From assembly GCA_902470905.1 (NCBI GenBank), contig CABRIC010000068.1, forward strand, positions 1-8,551: DNA of 8,551 nucleotides, given 5' to 3'. Under the pieces are notes generated by a model. The model did not search any database. It was not told the origin of the DNA and saw only the letters and a list, made by a program, of their open reading frames with translations. This document shows, one piece after another, positions 1 through 6,228 of the stretch. Source of the DNA: an uncultured Collinsella sp. (GTDB lineage: Bacteria; Actinomycetota; Coriobacteriia; Coriobacteriales; Coriobacteriaceae). How positions within the stretch are numbered: the first letter of the stretch is position 1; each line of letters opens with the position of its first letter. The translations under genes and the position numbers were made by a program.

Positions 1-45
1 ACACAAGGAGTATCGTCGGCAGCGTCAGATGTGTATAAGAGACAG
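1..45 (+). other. Untrimmed Nextera i5 sequencing adapter (artefact)
   Basis: This is library adapter, not genome. It reads ACAC, then the 8-mer AAGGAGTA (matching a Nextera i5 index, S507 as I recall), then the Nextera read-1 transposase sequence, which ends in the 19-bp Tn5 mosaic end at 27-45 (AGATGTGTATAAGAGACAG). The same 45 bases recur in reverse complement at 8507-8551. Genomic sequence begins at 46. Any start codon called in the adapter (such as the GTG at 31, giving a protein beginning V/M-Y-K-R-Q) is false. Confidence 0.98.
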
Positions 46-852
46 CCCAAGCACCCTGCCGGCGGCGACGTGCGATTTGAGGACGTGAGCTTTACGTACG
101 AGGGTGCCGAAGCACCTGCTGTCAGTCATGTGAGTTTTAGCGTTTCCGCTGGTAGCGCCCTCGCCCTGGTGGGTCCCTCGGGTGGCGGTAAGTCAACCTG
201 CGCAAGCCTGATCCCGCGTTTTTGGGATGTTTCCTCGGGTCGAGTGCTCGTAGGCGGTGTGGACGTTCGCGATATGGATCCGCACGAGCTTATGGACCAG
301 GTCGCCTTCGTGTTCCAGACCAACCAGCTGTTCCGGCAAACACTTGCCGATAACGTGCGCGCCTCCAAGCCTACGGCCACTGACGACGAAGTGCGTGCGG
401 CCCTCTCCGCAGCTCAGTGCGACGACATTGTGGCCAAGCTCCCACAGGGCATCAATACCATGCTCGGCGCCGGCGGGGCATATCTTTCGGGCGGCGAGGT
501 CCAGCGCGTGGCACTCGCCCGTGCGATCCTTAAAGACGCGCCTATCGTGGTACTCGATGAGGCGACGGCGTTTGCCGACCCCGAGAACGAGGCGCTCATC
601 CAGCGCGCCTTTAGCAAGCTGGCGGCGGGCCGCACGGTCATTATGATTGCGCACCGACTCTCGACTGTAGTGGGCGCAGACCAAATCGTGGTGCTCAACC
701 AAGGCAGCGTGCAGGAGTCGGGTACCCATGCCGAGTTGCTGTCCCAAGAGGGCCTGTATGCCAAGATGTGGGCCGAATACGAACAGGCCGCGAGCTGGAA
801 AATCACTGCTGCGGCCGCGGATGACGCTGTCACGAAGGGAGGCGAGGCCTAA
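46..852 (+). CDS. ABC transporter subunit, exporter fold, C-terminal ATPase domain only (5'-truncated)
   Basis: This is the nucleotide-binding domain of a half-size ABC transporter with an exporter (type IV) fold; it hydrolyses ATP to drive transport at the inner membrane. Numbering from the first genomic codon (46), the visible motifs are Walker A GPSGGGKST (residues 43-51), Q-loop VFQ, signature LSGGEVQR (147-154), Walker B VVLDE (168-172) and H-loop AHR (H203). The roughly 320-residue membrane domain that should precede it is missing because the fragment starts here, so the true start lies outside. The signature and Walker B are intact, so this site could be catalytic. The D-loop reads ATAFADPENE instead of the common ATASLD, a wording I associate with YbtP/IrtA-type siderophore transporters; that is a weak substrate hint only. 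The stop codon directly abuts the next gene, so the two are co-translated and probably form a heterodimer. Confidence 0.93.
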   Translation, partial: PKHPAGGDVRFEDVSFTYEGAEAPAVSHVSFSVSAGSALALVGPSGGGKSTCASLIPRFWDVSSGRVLVGGVDVRDMDPHELMDQVAFVFQTNQLFRQTLADNVRASKPTATDDEVRAALSAAQCDDIVAKLPQGINTMLGAGGAYLSGGEVQRVALARAILKDAPIVVLDEATAFADPENEALIQRAFSKLAAGRTVIMIAHRLSTVVGADQIVVLNQGSVQESGTHAELLSQEGLYAKMWAEYEQAASWKITAAAADDAVTKGGEA

Positions 853-2610
853 ATGTTCGCCTCATTCCAAAAGAAGTATTTCCTATCCGATAAAGGCGTC
901 GCCGGCGTAAAACGCGGCATTTTCTGGACCACGCTCACCAATCTCATTACCATGGCCGGCATGGGCTTTTTATTCCTGGTTATGGCCGGCTTTGTCGAGC
1001 ACCTCGCCAGCGGGGCTGACCTGCCGGATGCCCTGCCGATCGTGGGCGGCCTCCTGGTCTTTTTCGTGTTGCTCTTTGCCTCTAACTGGCAGCAGTATTA
1101 CTACACCTACTGCATCTTTTACGAGGAGTGCGGCAAGCAGCGCATGGAGATCGCCGAGCGCTTGCGCAAACTGCCGCTGTCGTTTTTTGGTCGTCGTGAT
1201 CTGGCCGATTTAACCGAGACCATCATGGGTGACGTCCAGGCCATGGAGCACGCCTACAGCCACGTGCTGGGAGAGCTTTGGGGTGCCATCATCGCAAGCG
1301 CCATTGTATTCGTGGCGTCGCTGTTCTTTTGCTGGCAGCTGGCGATTGCGGCGTTTTGGAGCGTTCCCGTGGCCTTATCCGTGCTGTATCTAACGCGCGG
1401 CCCCATGACTCCGGTGTTCGATCGCGTGCGTGCCGAGAAGGTCAAGGTTACCGAGGCAATTCAAGAGACGCTCGACTGCGTTCGCGAGATCCGCGCCACC
1501 AACCAGGAGGCCCATTATCTTGAGGGGCTCAACGCCGTGATCGATGCCGAGGAGCGCGAGACTACCAAGGGCGAGCTCGTTAACGGGCTTTTGGTCAACT
1601 CCGCCTTTGCCATCCTGCGTCTGGGCATTGCCACCACGCTGGTCACGGGTGCCGCGATGGTCGCCTCCGGGCAGGTCGACTTTTTGGTGATGTTTGCCTT
1701 CCTGCTTATGGTGAGCCGTATCTATGCGCCCTTTGACCAGGCGTTAATGTTAATGTCCGAGCTGTTTGTCGCCGAGTCGTCTGCCAAGCGCATGCGTTCC
1801 ATCATGGAAGAGCCTGTGGCGCGGGGCAGCGAGAAATTTGAGCCCGTGGGCCACGATGTGGTGTTCGATCACGTGGCATTTGGCTATGGTGCGGGCGAGG
1901 ACGGACGCGCCGGCGATAAAGTTCTTACCGATGTGAGCTTTACCGCCAAGGAAGGCGAGGTCACGGCGCTGGTCGGTCCTTCGGGTTCCGGTAAGTCTAC
2001 GGTGAGCCGCCTGGCCGCACGCTTTTGGGATGCCACTGCGGGCAAGGTTACCGTGGGCGGTGTGGATGTTGCGAGCGTCGATCCCGAGGTGCTCCTGCGC
2101 GATTACGCCATTGTGTTCCAAGACGTGCTGCTCTTTGATGACACGGTGATGGGAAACATCCGCCTCGGTCGTCGTGATGCCACCGACGAGGAAGTGCTTG
2201 CGGCCGCGCGTGCCGCCAACTGCGACGAGTTCGTGAACCGCATGCCGCAGGGCTATGACACTATGATCGGAGAGAACGGATCCAAACTCTCCGGTGGCGA
2301 GCGCCAGCGCATCTCTATCGCCCGCGCGCTGCTCAAAGACGCGCCCATCGTGCTGTTGGACGAGGCGACGGCAAGCTTGGATGTGGAGAATGAGACCGTG
2401 GTACAGCAGGCACTCTCCCGTCTGCTTGCAGGCAAGACGGTTATCGTTATTGCCCACCGTATGCGTACGGTGGAAAATGCCGACAAAATCGTTGTGCTCA
2501 AGGATGGTGTGGTTGCCGAGCAGGGTTCTCCGGCGCAGCTCAAGGCGGCAGGTGGAGAATTCGCCCGCATGGTTGCGCTGCAAAAGGAGGCGGCGGACTG
2601 GCAGCTGTAG
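853..2610 (+). CDS. ABC transporter permease/ATP-binding protein, exporter fold (heterodimer partner)
   Basis: A complete 585-residue half transporter, the usual length for the family. The N-terminal half has about six hydrophobic segments (near residues 26-51, 60-84, two within 137-180, two within 245-300). The C-terminal ATPase has Walker A GPSGSGKST (375-383), Q-loop VFQ, signature LSGGERQR (479-486), Walker B IVLLDE (499-504) and H-loop AHR (H535). The ATG is chosen because AAGGGAGG lies at 835-842, ten bases upstream, and the upstream gene's TAA ends at 852. There is no gap between the genes, which indicates tight coupling and an obligate pair. Both ATPase domains keep canonical motifs, so no degenerate site is obvious. 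The substrate cannot be read from the sequence: drug or peptide export is the default, while siderophore-type metal uptake is a possibility from the partner's D-loop. Confidence 0.95.
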   Translation: MFASFQKKYFLSDKGVAGVKRGIFWTTLTNLITMAGMGFLFLVMAGFVEHLASGADLPDALPIVGGLLVFFVLLFASNWQQYYYTYCIFYEECGKQRMEIAERLRKLPLSFFGRRDLADLTETIMGDVQAMEHAYSHVLGELWGAIIASAIVFVASLFFCWQLAIAAFWSVPVALSVLYLTRGPMTPVFDRVRAEKVKVTEAIQETLDCVREIRATNQEAHYLEGLNAVIDAEERETTKGELVNGLLVNSAFAILRLGIATTLVTGAAMVASGQVDFLVMFAFLLMVSRIYAPFDQALMLMSELFVAESSAKRMRSIMEEPVARGSEKFEPVGHDVVFDHVAFGYGAGEDGRAGDKVLTDVSFTAKEGEVTALVGPSGSGKSTVSRLAARFWDATAGKVTVGGVDVASVDPEVLLRDYAIVFQDVLLFDDTVMGNIRLGRRDATDEEVLAAARAANCDEFVNRMPQGYDTMIGENGSKLSGGERQRISIARALLKDAPIVLLDEATASLDVENETVVQQALSRLLAGKTVIVIAHRMRTVENADKIVVLKDGVVAEQGSPAQLKAAGGEFARMVALQKEAADWQL

Positions 2611-2614
2611 GACT

Positions 2615-2664
2615 GTGGCAAAGGGACTGTCCCATAATGTGACAAAGGGACAGCCCCTTTGTCA
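2615..2664. repeat. REP-like tandem repeat with perfect hairpin, possible terminator of the ABC operon
   Basis: Two copies of a 19-bp motif, GTGRCAAAGGGACWGYCCC, lie at 2615-2633 and 2639-2657, six bases apart. The second copy forms a perfect 10-bp hairpin, TGACAAAGGG (2640-2649) with CCCTTTGTCA (2655-2664) around a 5-base loop. It starts only a few bases after the ABC stop codon. Similar GTGACAAAGGGAC..GTCCC palindromes are, from memory, scattered intergenically in many Gram-positive genomes and behave like REP elements. The right arm contains TTT but there is no clean U-tract afterwards (TATTGAG), so termination is plausible but not certain. Confidence 0.6.
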
Positions 2665-2705
2665 TATTGAGTTTATCCCCATAGTTTCCAAAAAGTTAAC
2701 CTTTG

Positions 2706-2737
2706 TTGAACTTAATAGTTAGATAAACTAAACTATT
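2706..2737 (+). promoter_or_regulatory. Promoter with overlapping palindromic operator upstream of the metal-ATPase operon
   Basis: A -35-like TTGAAC (2706-2711) and a -10-like TAAACT (2729-2734) are 17 bases apart. Overlapping the spacer and -10 is an imperfect palindrome: AATAGTTAG (2714-2722) and CTAAACTATT (2728-2737), with core TTAG-N5-CTAA. The position would let a repressor block RNA polymerase. The AT-rich TTAG/CTAA core recalls DtxR/MntR-type metal-regulator boxes; the regulator identity is inference. The region is flanked by near-identical TTTCCAAAA(A)GT copies at 2685-2696 and 2737-2747. Confidence 0.5.
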
Positions 2738-2752
2738 TTCCAAAAGTGTGCT

Positions 2753-2805
2753 CGAGCAAACTTGTTTACTCGGGTGCTGAGGCACCGTGCCGCGTCCAAT
2801 GCGGC
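2753..2805 (+). other. Structured 5' leader: three consecutive stem-loops before the DUF6110-like gene
   Basis: Between the predicted transcription start (about 2741) and the ribosome-binding site lie three adjacent hairpins. The first is CGAGCAAAC/GTTTACTCG (2753-2772, one C-A mismatch), the second GGTGC-TGAG-GCACC (2773-2786), and the third GCCGC/GCGGC with a 7-base loop (2789-2805). The third ends directly at the AAAAGGGAG ribosome-binding site. An alternative pairing, GGCA (2781-2784) with TGCC (2788-2791), would exclude hairpins two and three. This could be a regulatory leader or simply a stabilising structure; I recognise no known riboswitch. Confidence 0.4.
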
Positions 2806-2821
2806 AAAAGGGAGAAGCAAC

Positions 2822-3067
2822 ATGAAGAAGTCGACGTTTAACACCCTGCTTGTCGGTGGCGGTTTTCTGCTTGGTACGGCTGGCATCAAGCTGCTCACCA
2901 GCGCTCCGGTAAAGAACGCCTGCGTGCAGGGCATCGCGTGCGGTATGCGCGTCAAGAACTGCTACCAGGACATGGTCGAGCAGGCCAAGGCTAATGTCGA
3001 TGACATGGTTGCCGAGGCTGCCTACATCACCCAGAGCGAGGCCGCTGCTGACGAGGCAGCCGAGTAA
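2822..3067 (+). CDS. Small glycine-rich membrane protein, DUF6110-like (possible ferrosome accessory protein)
   Basis: An 81-residue protein. The ATG at 2822 is preceded by GGGAG at 2810-2814, seven bases away; a longer reading from 2762 would start without a ribosome site inside the leader hairpins. Residues 8-25 form one hydrophobic segment rich in glycine (VGGGFLLGTAGIKLL), which may pack as a glycine zipper in a membrane. A short basic region follows, with three cysteines (C34, C40, C47) around R43 and K45. The tail is acidic and probably helical (DDMVAEAAY, then many E/D/A). The order resembles the DUF6110 family, which I recall beside P-type metal ATPases. The 18-base gap to the ATPase gene indicates one operon. 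By analogy with FezA of fez loci it may help form or decorate an iron-storage compartment; that role is inferred from context only. Confidence 0.75.
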   Translation: MKKSTFNTLLVGGGFLLGTAGIKLLTSAPVKNACVQGIACGMRVKNCYQDMVEQAKANVDDMVAEAAYITQSEAAADEAAE

Positions 3068-3085
3068 CGCTCCCAGGCACAAACT

Positions 3086-5161
3086 ATGAGATTCTCGATT
3101 ATTAGCGAGATCCCCGGCAGGACCCGTCTTCAATTGGCGGGTCCTGTGCCAGAGAGCGATCTCGACGCACTTCTTAAGCTCAGCGGCGATATCGACGGCG
3201 TGCACAAGGTGCGCGTTTATGGCCGTATTGGCCAGATGGCGCTCGAATATGACGAGCAGTGTCGTGCGGGCGTGCTCGACGCCTTGGGTGCGCTCGATGC
3301 CCAGGCCATTGCCGACGCAAAGACGGGTTACGTGATGCAGCTTGAGCCACGCAAGCATAAGCTCGTCATGGATCTTGCCACACTTATCGGCGCCCACTAT
3401 GCGCGCCGATGGTTCTTGCCGACGCCCCTGCGTGCGGTGTTTGTCGTGGCCGGTTACATGGCATTTTTGCGCGCTGCCCTTCATGAGCTGGCGCAGCCGC
3501 GCCTGACCGTTCCCGTGCTCGACGCTTCGGCCATCGGCATCTCGTTCGTCAAGCGTGATGTTGACACCGCGGGCCAGACGATGTTCCTGCTCAACGTGGG
3601 CGAGCTGCTCGAGGACTACACCCGCGCCATGAGCGAAAACGAGCTCATCAACTCGCTGCTCGATGTGCCCGACAAGGCGCAGAAGGTCGTCGGCGACACC
3701 GAGGTGAGCGTTGCCGCCACCGAGCTTGAGCCCGGCGACTTGATCGCCGTTCGCACCGGCATGTCCATCTGCATCGACGGCGTGGTCGAGCAGGGGAGTG
3801 CTATGGTTAACCAGGCGACCCTGACCGGCGAGCCGCTTGCCGTCGAGCGCAGCGCAGGCGACGACGTGTTCGCCGGTACCGTCGTGGAAGACGGCAGCAT
3901 TTTGGTGCGCGTGCGCGCCAACACGGCTCAGACCAAGTTACGTTCGATTGTCTCGCTCGTGCAGACGGCCGACTCGCTCAAGTCCGAGGGCCAGTCGCAT
4001 ATGGAGGACCTTGCCAACAAGATCGTCCCGTGGAACTTCCTGCTTGCGGGCTTGGTTGCACTCACCACGCGTAGCCTCATCAAAACCTCGGCAGCGCTGA
4101 TGGTCGACTACTCGTGTGCACTCAAGCTCACGGGTTCCGTTGCCGTCATGACCGCTATGAGCGATGCTGCCAAGATGGGGGTGATGGTGAAGGGTGCAAA
4201 GTACTTTGAGTCGTTTGCCAAGGCCGACACTATTGTGTTTGATAAGACTGGTACGCTCACCGAGGCGCAGCCGCGTCTTGCCTGCGTACTGACGACCGAT
4301 GGCTGGAGCGAGGACGAGATTCTGCGCCTTTCTGCTTGCTTGGAGGAGCATTTCCCGCATCCGGTGGCGCGCGCCGTGGTAAATGCGGCACGTGAGCGCG
4401 GACTCGAGCACCGCGAGCGCCATGCCGCCGTCGAGTACATCGTGGCGCACGGCATCGCTTCGTCCATCGAAGGGCGTCGTGCCATCATCGGTTCCGCGCA
4501 CTTTGTATTTGAGGACGAGGGCGCGCAGCTCGAGTCCGACATTAAGGAGCAGATCGAGTCCCAGATGCAGGGTCTGTCGCCGCTGTATCTGGCGGTCGAT
4601 GGCAAGGTCGTCGGCGTGCTCGGTATCGAGGATCCGCTCAAGGCCGGGGTCCGTGAGGCCATCGCCGACCTGCACGCGTTGGGCGTTAAGCACGTGGTCA
4701 TGCTCACGGGCGACTCGGAGCGCACGGCCGAGCGCATTGCTCGCGAGGCAGGTGTCGACGAGTTTAAGGCCGAGCTGTTGCCCGAGGACAAGTACGCGTA
4801 TGTTGAGCGCATTAAGGGCGAGGGGCGCCACGTTGCCATGGTGGGCGACGGCGTCAACGACTCACCGGCGCTGGGCCTGGCCGATGTGGGTCTGGCCATG
4901 GGTGGCGGCAGCGACATTGCCAAGGAGGTCGCCGACATCATCCTGACCGATACGGATCTGGCCGCGATCGTGCGCCTGCGCCGCATGAGCCAGGGGCTTA
5001 TCGACCGTCTGACGAGTTCGTATTCCAAGGTGATGCTCACCAACTCAGCGCTGTTGGCATTGGGTATTACCGGCATGATCACTCCGCAAACGTCGTCACT
5101 GCTGCACAATGGCTCGACGATTGCCTACAGCCTGGGCAACGCGAAAGCGTATCTGCGTTAG
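3086..5161 (+). CDS. P1B-type metal-transporting ATPase with atypical YSCALK site (P1B-6/FezB-like)
   Basis: A 691-residue P-type ATPase. In order it shows an N-terminal ferredoxin-like, HMA_2-type domain without CxxC (residues 1-80, with IPGRTRLQL); hydrophobic segments near 111-132, 143-178, 311-360 and 649-670; actuator TGE (247-249); phosphorylation site DKTGT (D386); the P1B-specific HP pair (H425-P426); TGDSERT (541-547); and hinge GDGVNDSPAL (587-596). These are all the catalytic motifs of an active pump. The membrane metal-binding motif is D-Y-S-C-A-L-K-L (341-348), with cysteine C344 but no adjacent proline. That argues against the usual CPC copper, CPC zinc/cadmium or SPC cobalt classes. 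I associate this S-C-A form with the P1B-6 group, whose FezB members load iron into ferrosome organelles. Substrate (iron versus manganese or another metal) is not proven. The ribosome site is weak (CAGG at 3074-3077), suggesting coupling to the small gene upstream. Confidence 0.93.
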   Translation: MRFSIISEIPGRTRLQLAGPVPESDLDALLKLSGDIDGVHKVRVYGRIGQMALEYDEQCRAGVLDALGALDAQAIADAKTGYVMQLEPRKHKLVMDLATLIGAHYARRWFLPTPLRAVFVVAGYMAFLRAALHELAQPRLTVPVLDASAIGISFVKRDVDTAGQTMFLLNVGELLEDYTRAMSENELINSLLDVPDKAQKVVGDTEVSVAATELEPGDLIAVRTGMSICIDGVVEQGSAMVNQATLTGEPLAVERSAGDDVFAGTVVEDGSILVRVRANTAQTKLRSIVSLVQTADSLKSEGQSHMEDLANKIVPWNFLLAGLVALTTRSLIKTSAALMVDYSCALKLTGSVAVMTAMSDAAKMGVMVKGAKYFESFAKADTIVFDKTGTLTEAQPRLACVLTTDGWSEDEILRLSACLEEHFPHPVARAVVNAARERGLEHRERHAAVEYIVAHGIASSIEGRRAIIGSAHFVFEDEGAQLESDIKEQIESQMQGLSPLYLAVDGKVVGVLGIEDPLKAGVREAIADLHALGVKHVVMLTGDSERTAERIAREAGVDEFKAELLPEDKYAYVERIKGEGRHVAMVGDGVNDSPALGLADVGLAMGGGSDIAKEVADIILTDTDLAAIVRLRRMSQGLIDRLTSSYSKVMLTNSALLALGITGMITPQTSSLLHNGSTIAYSLGNAKAYLR

Positions 5162-5185
5162 CAGACGTGTTCGCCCACGTTATCT

Positions 5186-5231
5186 GGCCTGCGCCCAGAC
5201 GGCATCGGTGTCGTCCGGGCGCAGGCCTTTT
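5186..5231 (+). terminator. Strong intrinsic terminator after the metal ATPase
   Basis: A perfect 11-bp stem, GGCCTGCGCCC (5186-5196) with GGGCGCAGGCC (5217-5227), is followed at once by TTTT. The apparent 20-base loop can itself pair (GACGGCA with TGTCGTC, one G-U), giving a long composite hairpin. It starts 25 bases after the stop codon and separates the metal operon from the toxin-antitoxin promoter. Confidence 0.93.
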
Positions 5232-5235
5232 GCAT

Positions 5236-5264
5236 TTGAACATTTGCTAACTTCTCTATATAGT
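5236..5264 (+). promoter_or_regulatory. Promoter of the toxin-antitoxin operon
   Basis: TTGAAC (5236-5241) and TATAGT (5259-5264) are 17 bases apart, close to the housekeeping sigma consensus. It begins right after the preceding terminator and ends just before the palindrome at 5266-5284, so the start of transcription would fall within that palindrome. Confidence 0.75.
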
Positions 5265-5265
5265 G

Positions 5266-5284
5266 TTGCTAGCAAGGCTAGCAA
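5266..5284 (+). promoter_or_regulatory. Perfect palindrome, probable antitoxin operator
   Basis: TTGCTAGC and GCTAGCAA form a perfect 8-bp inverted repeat around AAG, located at the expected transcription start. A further half-site, TTGCTAAC (5244-5251, seven of eight matching), sits between the -35 and -10 boxes. Ribbon-helix-helix antitoxins normally bind such repeats to repress their own operon, so binding by the downstream antitoxin is the natural reading. Confidence 0.72.
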
Positions 5285-5304
5285 TTGAAGGGAGCGAGAT
5301 CGAC

Positions 5305-5658
5305 GTGGGTGCTGTTAGCGGCATGGCGCAGGTGAACGTTCGCGTGGATCGCCAGGTCAAAAACCGTGCCGAGGAGGCGCTGCAGCTTTCGGGCAGGTCA
5401 CTGCCCGAGCTCATCAAAAAGGTCGTGGCCAAGGTCGCACAGGGTGGCGGGCAGTGTGAGGAAGTGCTCTCTGCCGTTGATGGCCGGCAACAGACCGCCG
5501 CGCACGATACTCCGTTCGCCGCATCATGGGCGGCGGCGGATCAGCTTTACGCGGACCTGGGCATCGCTACGTCGTCCGTGTCCGACGATCGTGATTGGGG
5601 CGCAATCTATTCCGAAGCCATGGACGAGCACTATCGCCAAAAGGGGATGATCCTGTGA
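5305..5658 (+). CDS. Type II antitoxin, RelB/DinJ-like ribbon-helix-helix protein
   Basis: A 117-residue protein read from GTG at 5305, chosen because AAGGGAG (5288-5294) lies ten bases upstream. An in-frame ATG at 5323 is too far from that site, and an upstream frame extension to 5263 runs into the operator. Residues 7-48 (MAQVNVRVDRQVKNRAEEAL..) show the strand-helix-helix pattern of RelB/DinJ: alternating VNVRV for DNA contact, then two helices ending KKVVAKVA. The remaining part is acidic and poorly structured up to YSEAMDEHYRQKGM, as expected for a toxin-neutralising tail. The stop codon overlaps the toxin start by four bases (GTGA), so the proteins are translationally coupled. The neighbouring palindromic operator supports autoregulation. 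Confidence 0.83.
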   Translation: MGAVSGMAQVNVRVDRQVKNRAEEALQLSGRSLPELIKKVVAKVAQGGGQCEEVLSAVDGRQQTAAHDTPFAASWAAADQLYADLGIATSSVSDDRDWGAIYSEAMDEHYRQKGMIL

Positions 5659-6170
5659 GCGGGGCTCCCCTCAAAATAATGGTGGACGCCAACGTATGGG
5701 TTGATTCGTTTTGCGTCGACCATGCCGAGTCGCTTGCCGCGCGTGCGTTTATTGGGCAGGCGACGGAGACGGGGGCGTTGCTGTTCTTTCCGGTGCATAT
5801 CGCTAAGGACGTGCTGTACGTTGTCCAACACGAGCTGAAGCGTAGCGTTCTTGCCAGCGGGGGAGCGCTCGACGAGGCGTCTGCCCGTGCAATTGGCGAT
5901 GCGGCGTTGGCATTTGTTCGGAACATGACCGAAAACGCCACGGCCGTGGGTGCGGATGCGTCGGACCTTTGGCTGGCCGACAAATACTTAGCGCTCCATC
6001 GCGATTACGAGGACAACTTGGTACTCGCTGCGTGCAAGCGCGCGCAGGTCGATTACTTGGTGACTAACGATCGCAAGCTGCTCGAACATGCCGATCTTGC
6101 AGCAAAGACCCCGCGCCAAATGATGCCGATTCTTGCTTTGGCCGAACGCGGCGGCGCGGCTATCGGTTGA
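5655..6170 (+). CDS. PIN-domain toxin (VapC-like ribonuclease)
   Basis: A 171-residue protein from GTG at 5655, overlapping the antitoxin stop, with AAAGGGG just upstream; an ATG at 5679 would clip the leader and has no ribosome site. The PIN fold is seen from KIMVDANVWVD onward. Four acidic residues that coordinate magnesium in this family are in place: D11, D52 (AKDVLYVV), D120 (YEDNLVLAAC) and D139 (VTNDRKLL). Such enzymes cut RNA, often tRNA or rRNA, when released from the antitoxin. The combination of a RelB/DinJ-type antitoxin with a PIN toxin is a mixed pairing rather than the textbook RelE or VapB partner. The target RNA cannot be inferred. It is slightly longer than most VapC proteins (about 130-140), with the extra length in the central helical part. 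Confidence 0.87.
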   Translation: MSGAPLKIMVDANVWVDSFCVDHAESLAARAFIGQATETGALLFFPVHIAKDVLYVVQHELKRSVLASGGALDEASARAIGDAALAFVRNMTENATAVGADASDLWLADKYLALHRDYEDNLVLAACKRAQVDYLVTNDRKLLEHADLAAKTPRQMMPILALAERGGAAIG

Positions 6171-6182
6171 CGCGAACTGTTT

Positions 6183-6219
6183 GCGGGCCTCTTGGACGAC
6201 GATGCGCCAAGGGGCCCGC
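6183..6219. terminator. Hairpin between convergent genes, probable terminator
   Basis: GCGGGCCTCTTGG (6183-6195) pairs with CCAAGGGGCCCGC (6207-6219), 13 bp with one G-U and an 11-base loop. It lies 13 bases after the toxin stop and just before the end of the minus-strand gene. The following GTCTGCTATTT is only moderately U-rich on the plus strand, and the minus-strand side has few Us. Termination is likely for the plus strand and uncertain for the other. Confidence 0.7.
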
Positions 6220-6228
6220 GTCTGCTAT

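Noticed and set aside
31..45. GTG start at 31 for the first ABC gene
   Set aside because: The codon is inside adapter; a real half transporter would have a membrane domain upstream, so the gene is truncated.
1750..2583. 277-aa minus-strand frame
   Set aside because: Antisense shadow of the ABC ATPase domain, rich in H and R, with no family features.
2762..2821. 20-residue N-terminal extension of the DUF6110-like protein
   Set aside because: No ribosome site upstream, it overlaps the leader hairpins, and the ATG at 2822 has GGGAG at good spacing.
3938..4831. 297-aa minus-strand frame
   Set aside because: Antisense shadow of the P-type ATPase, whose motifs are unambiguous on the plus strand.
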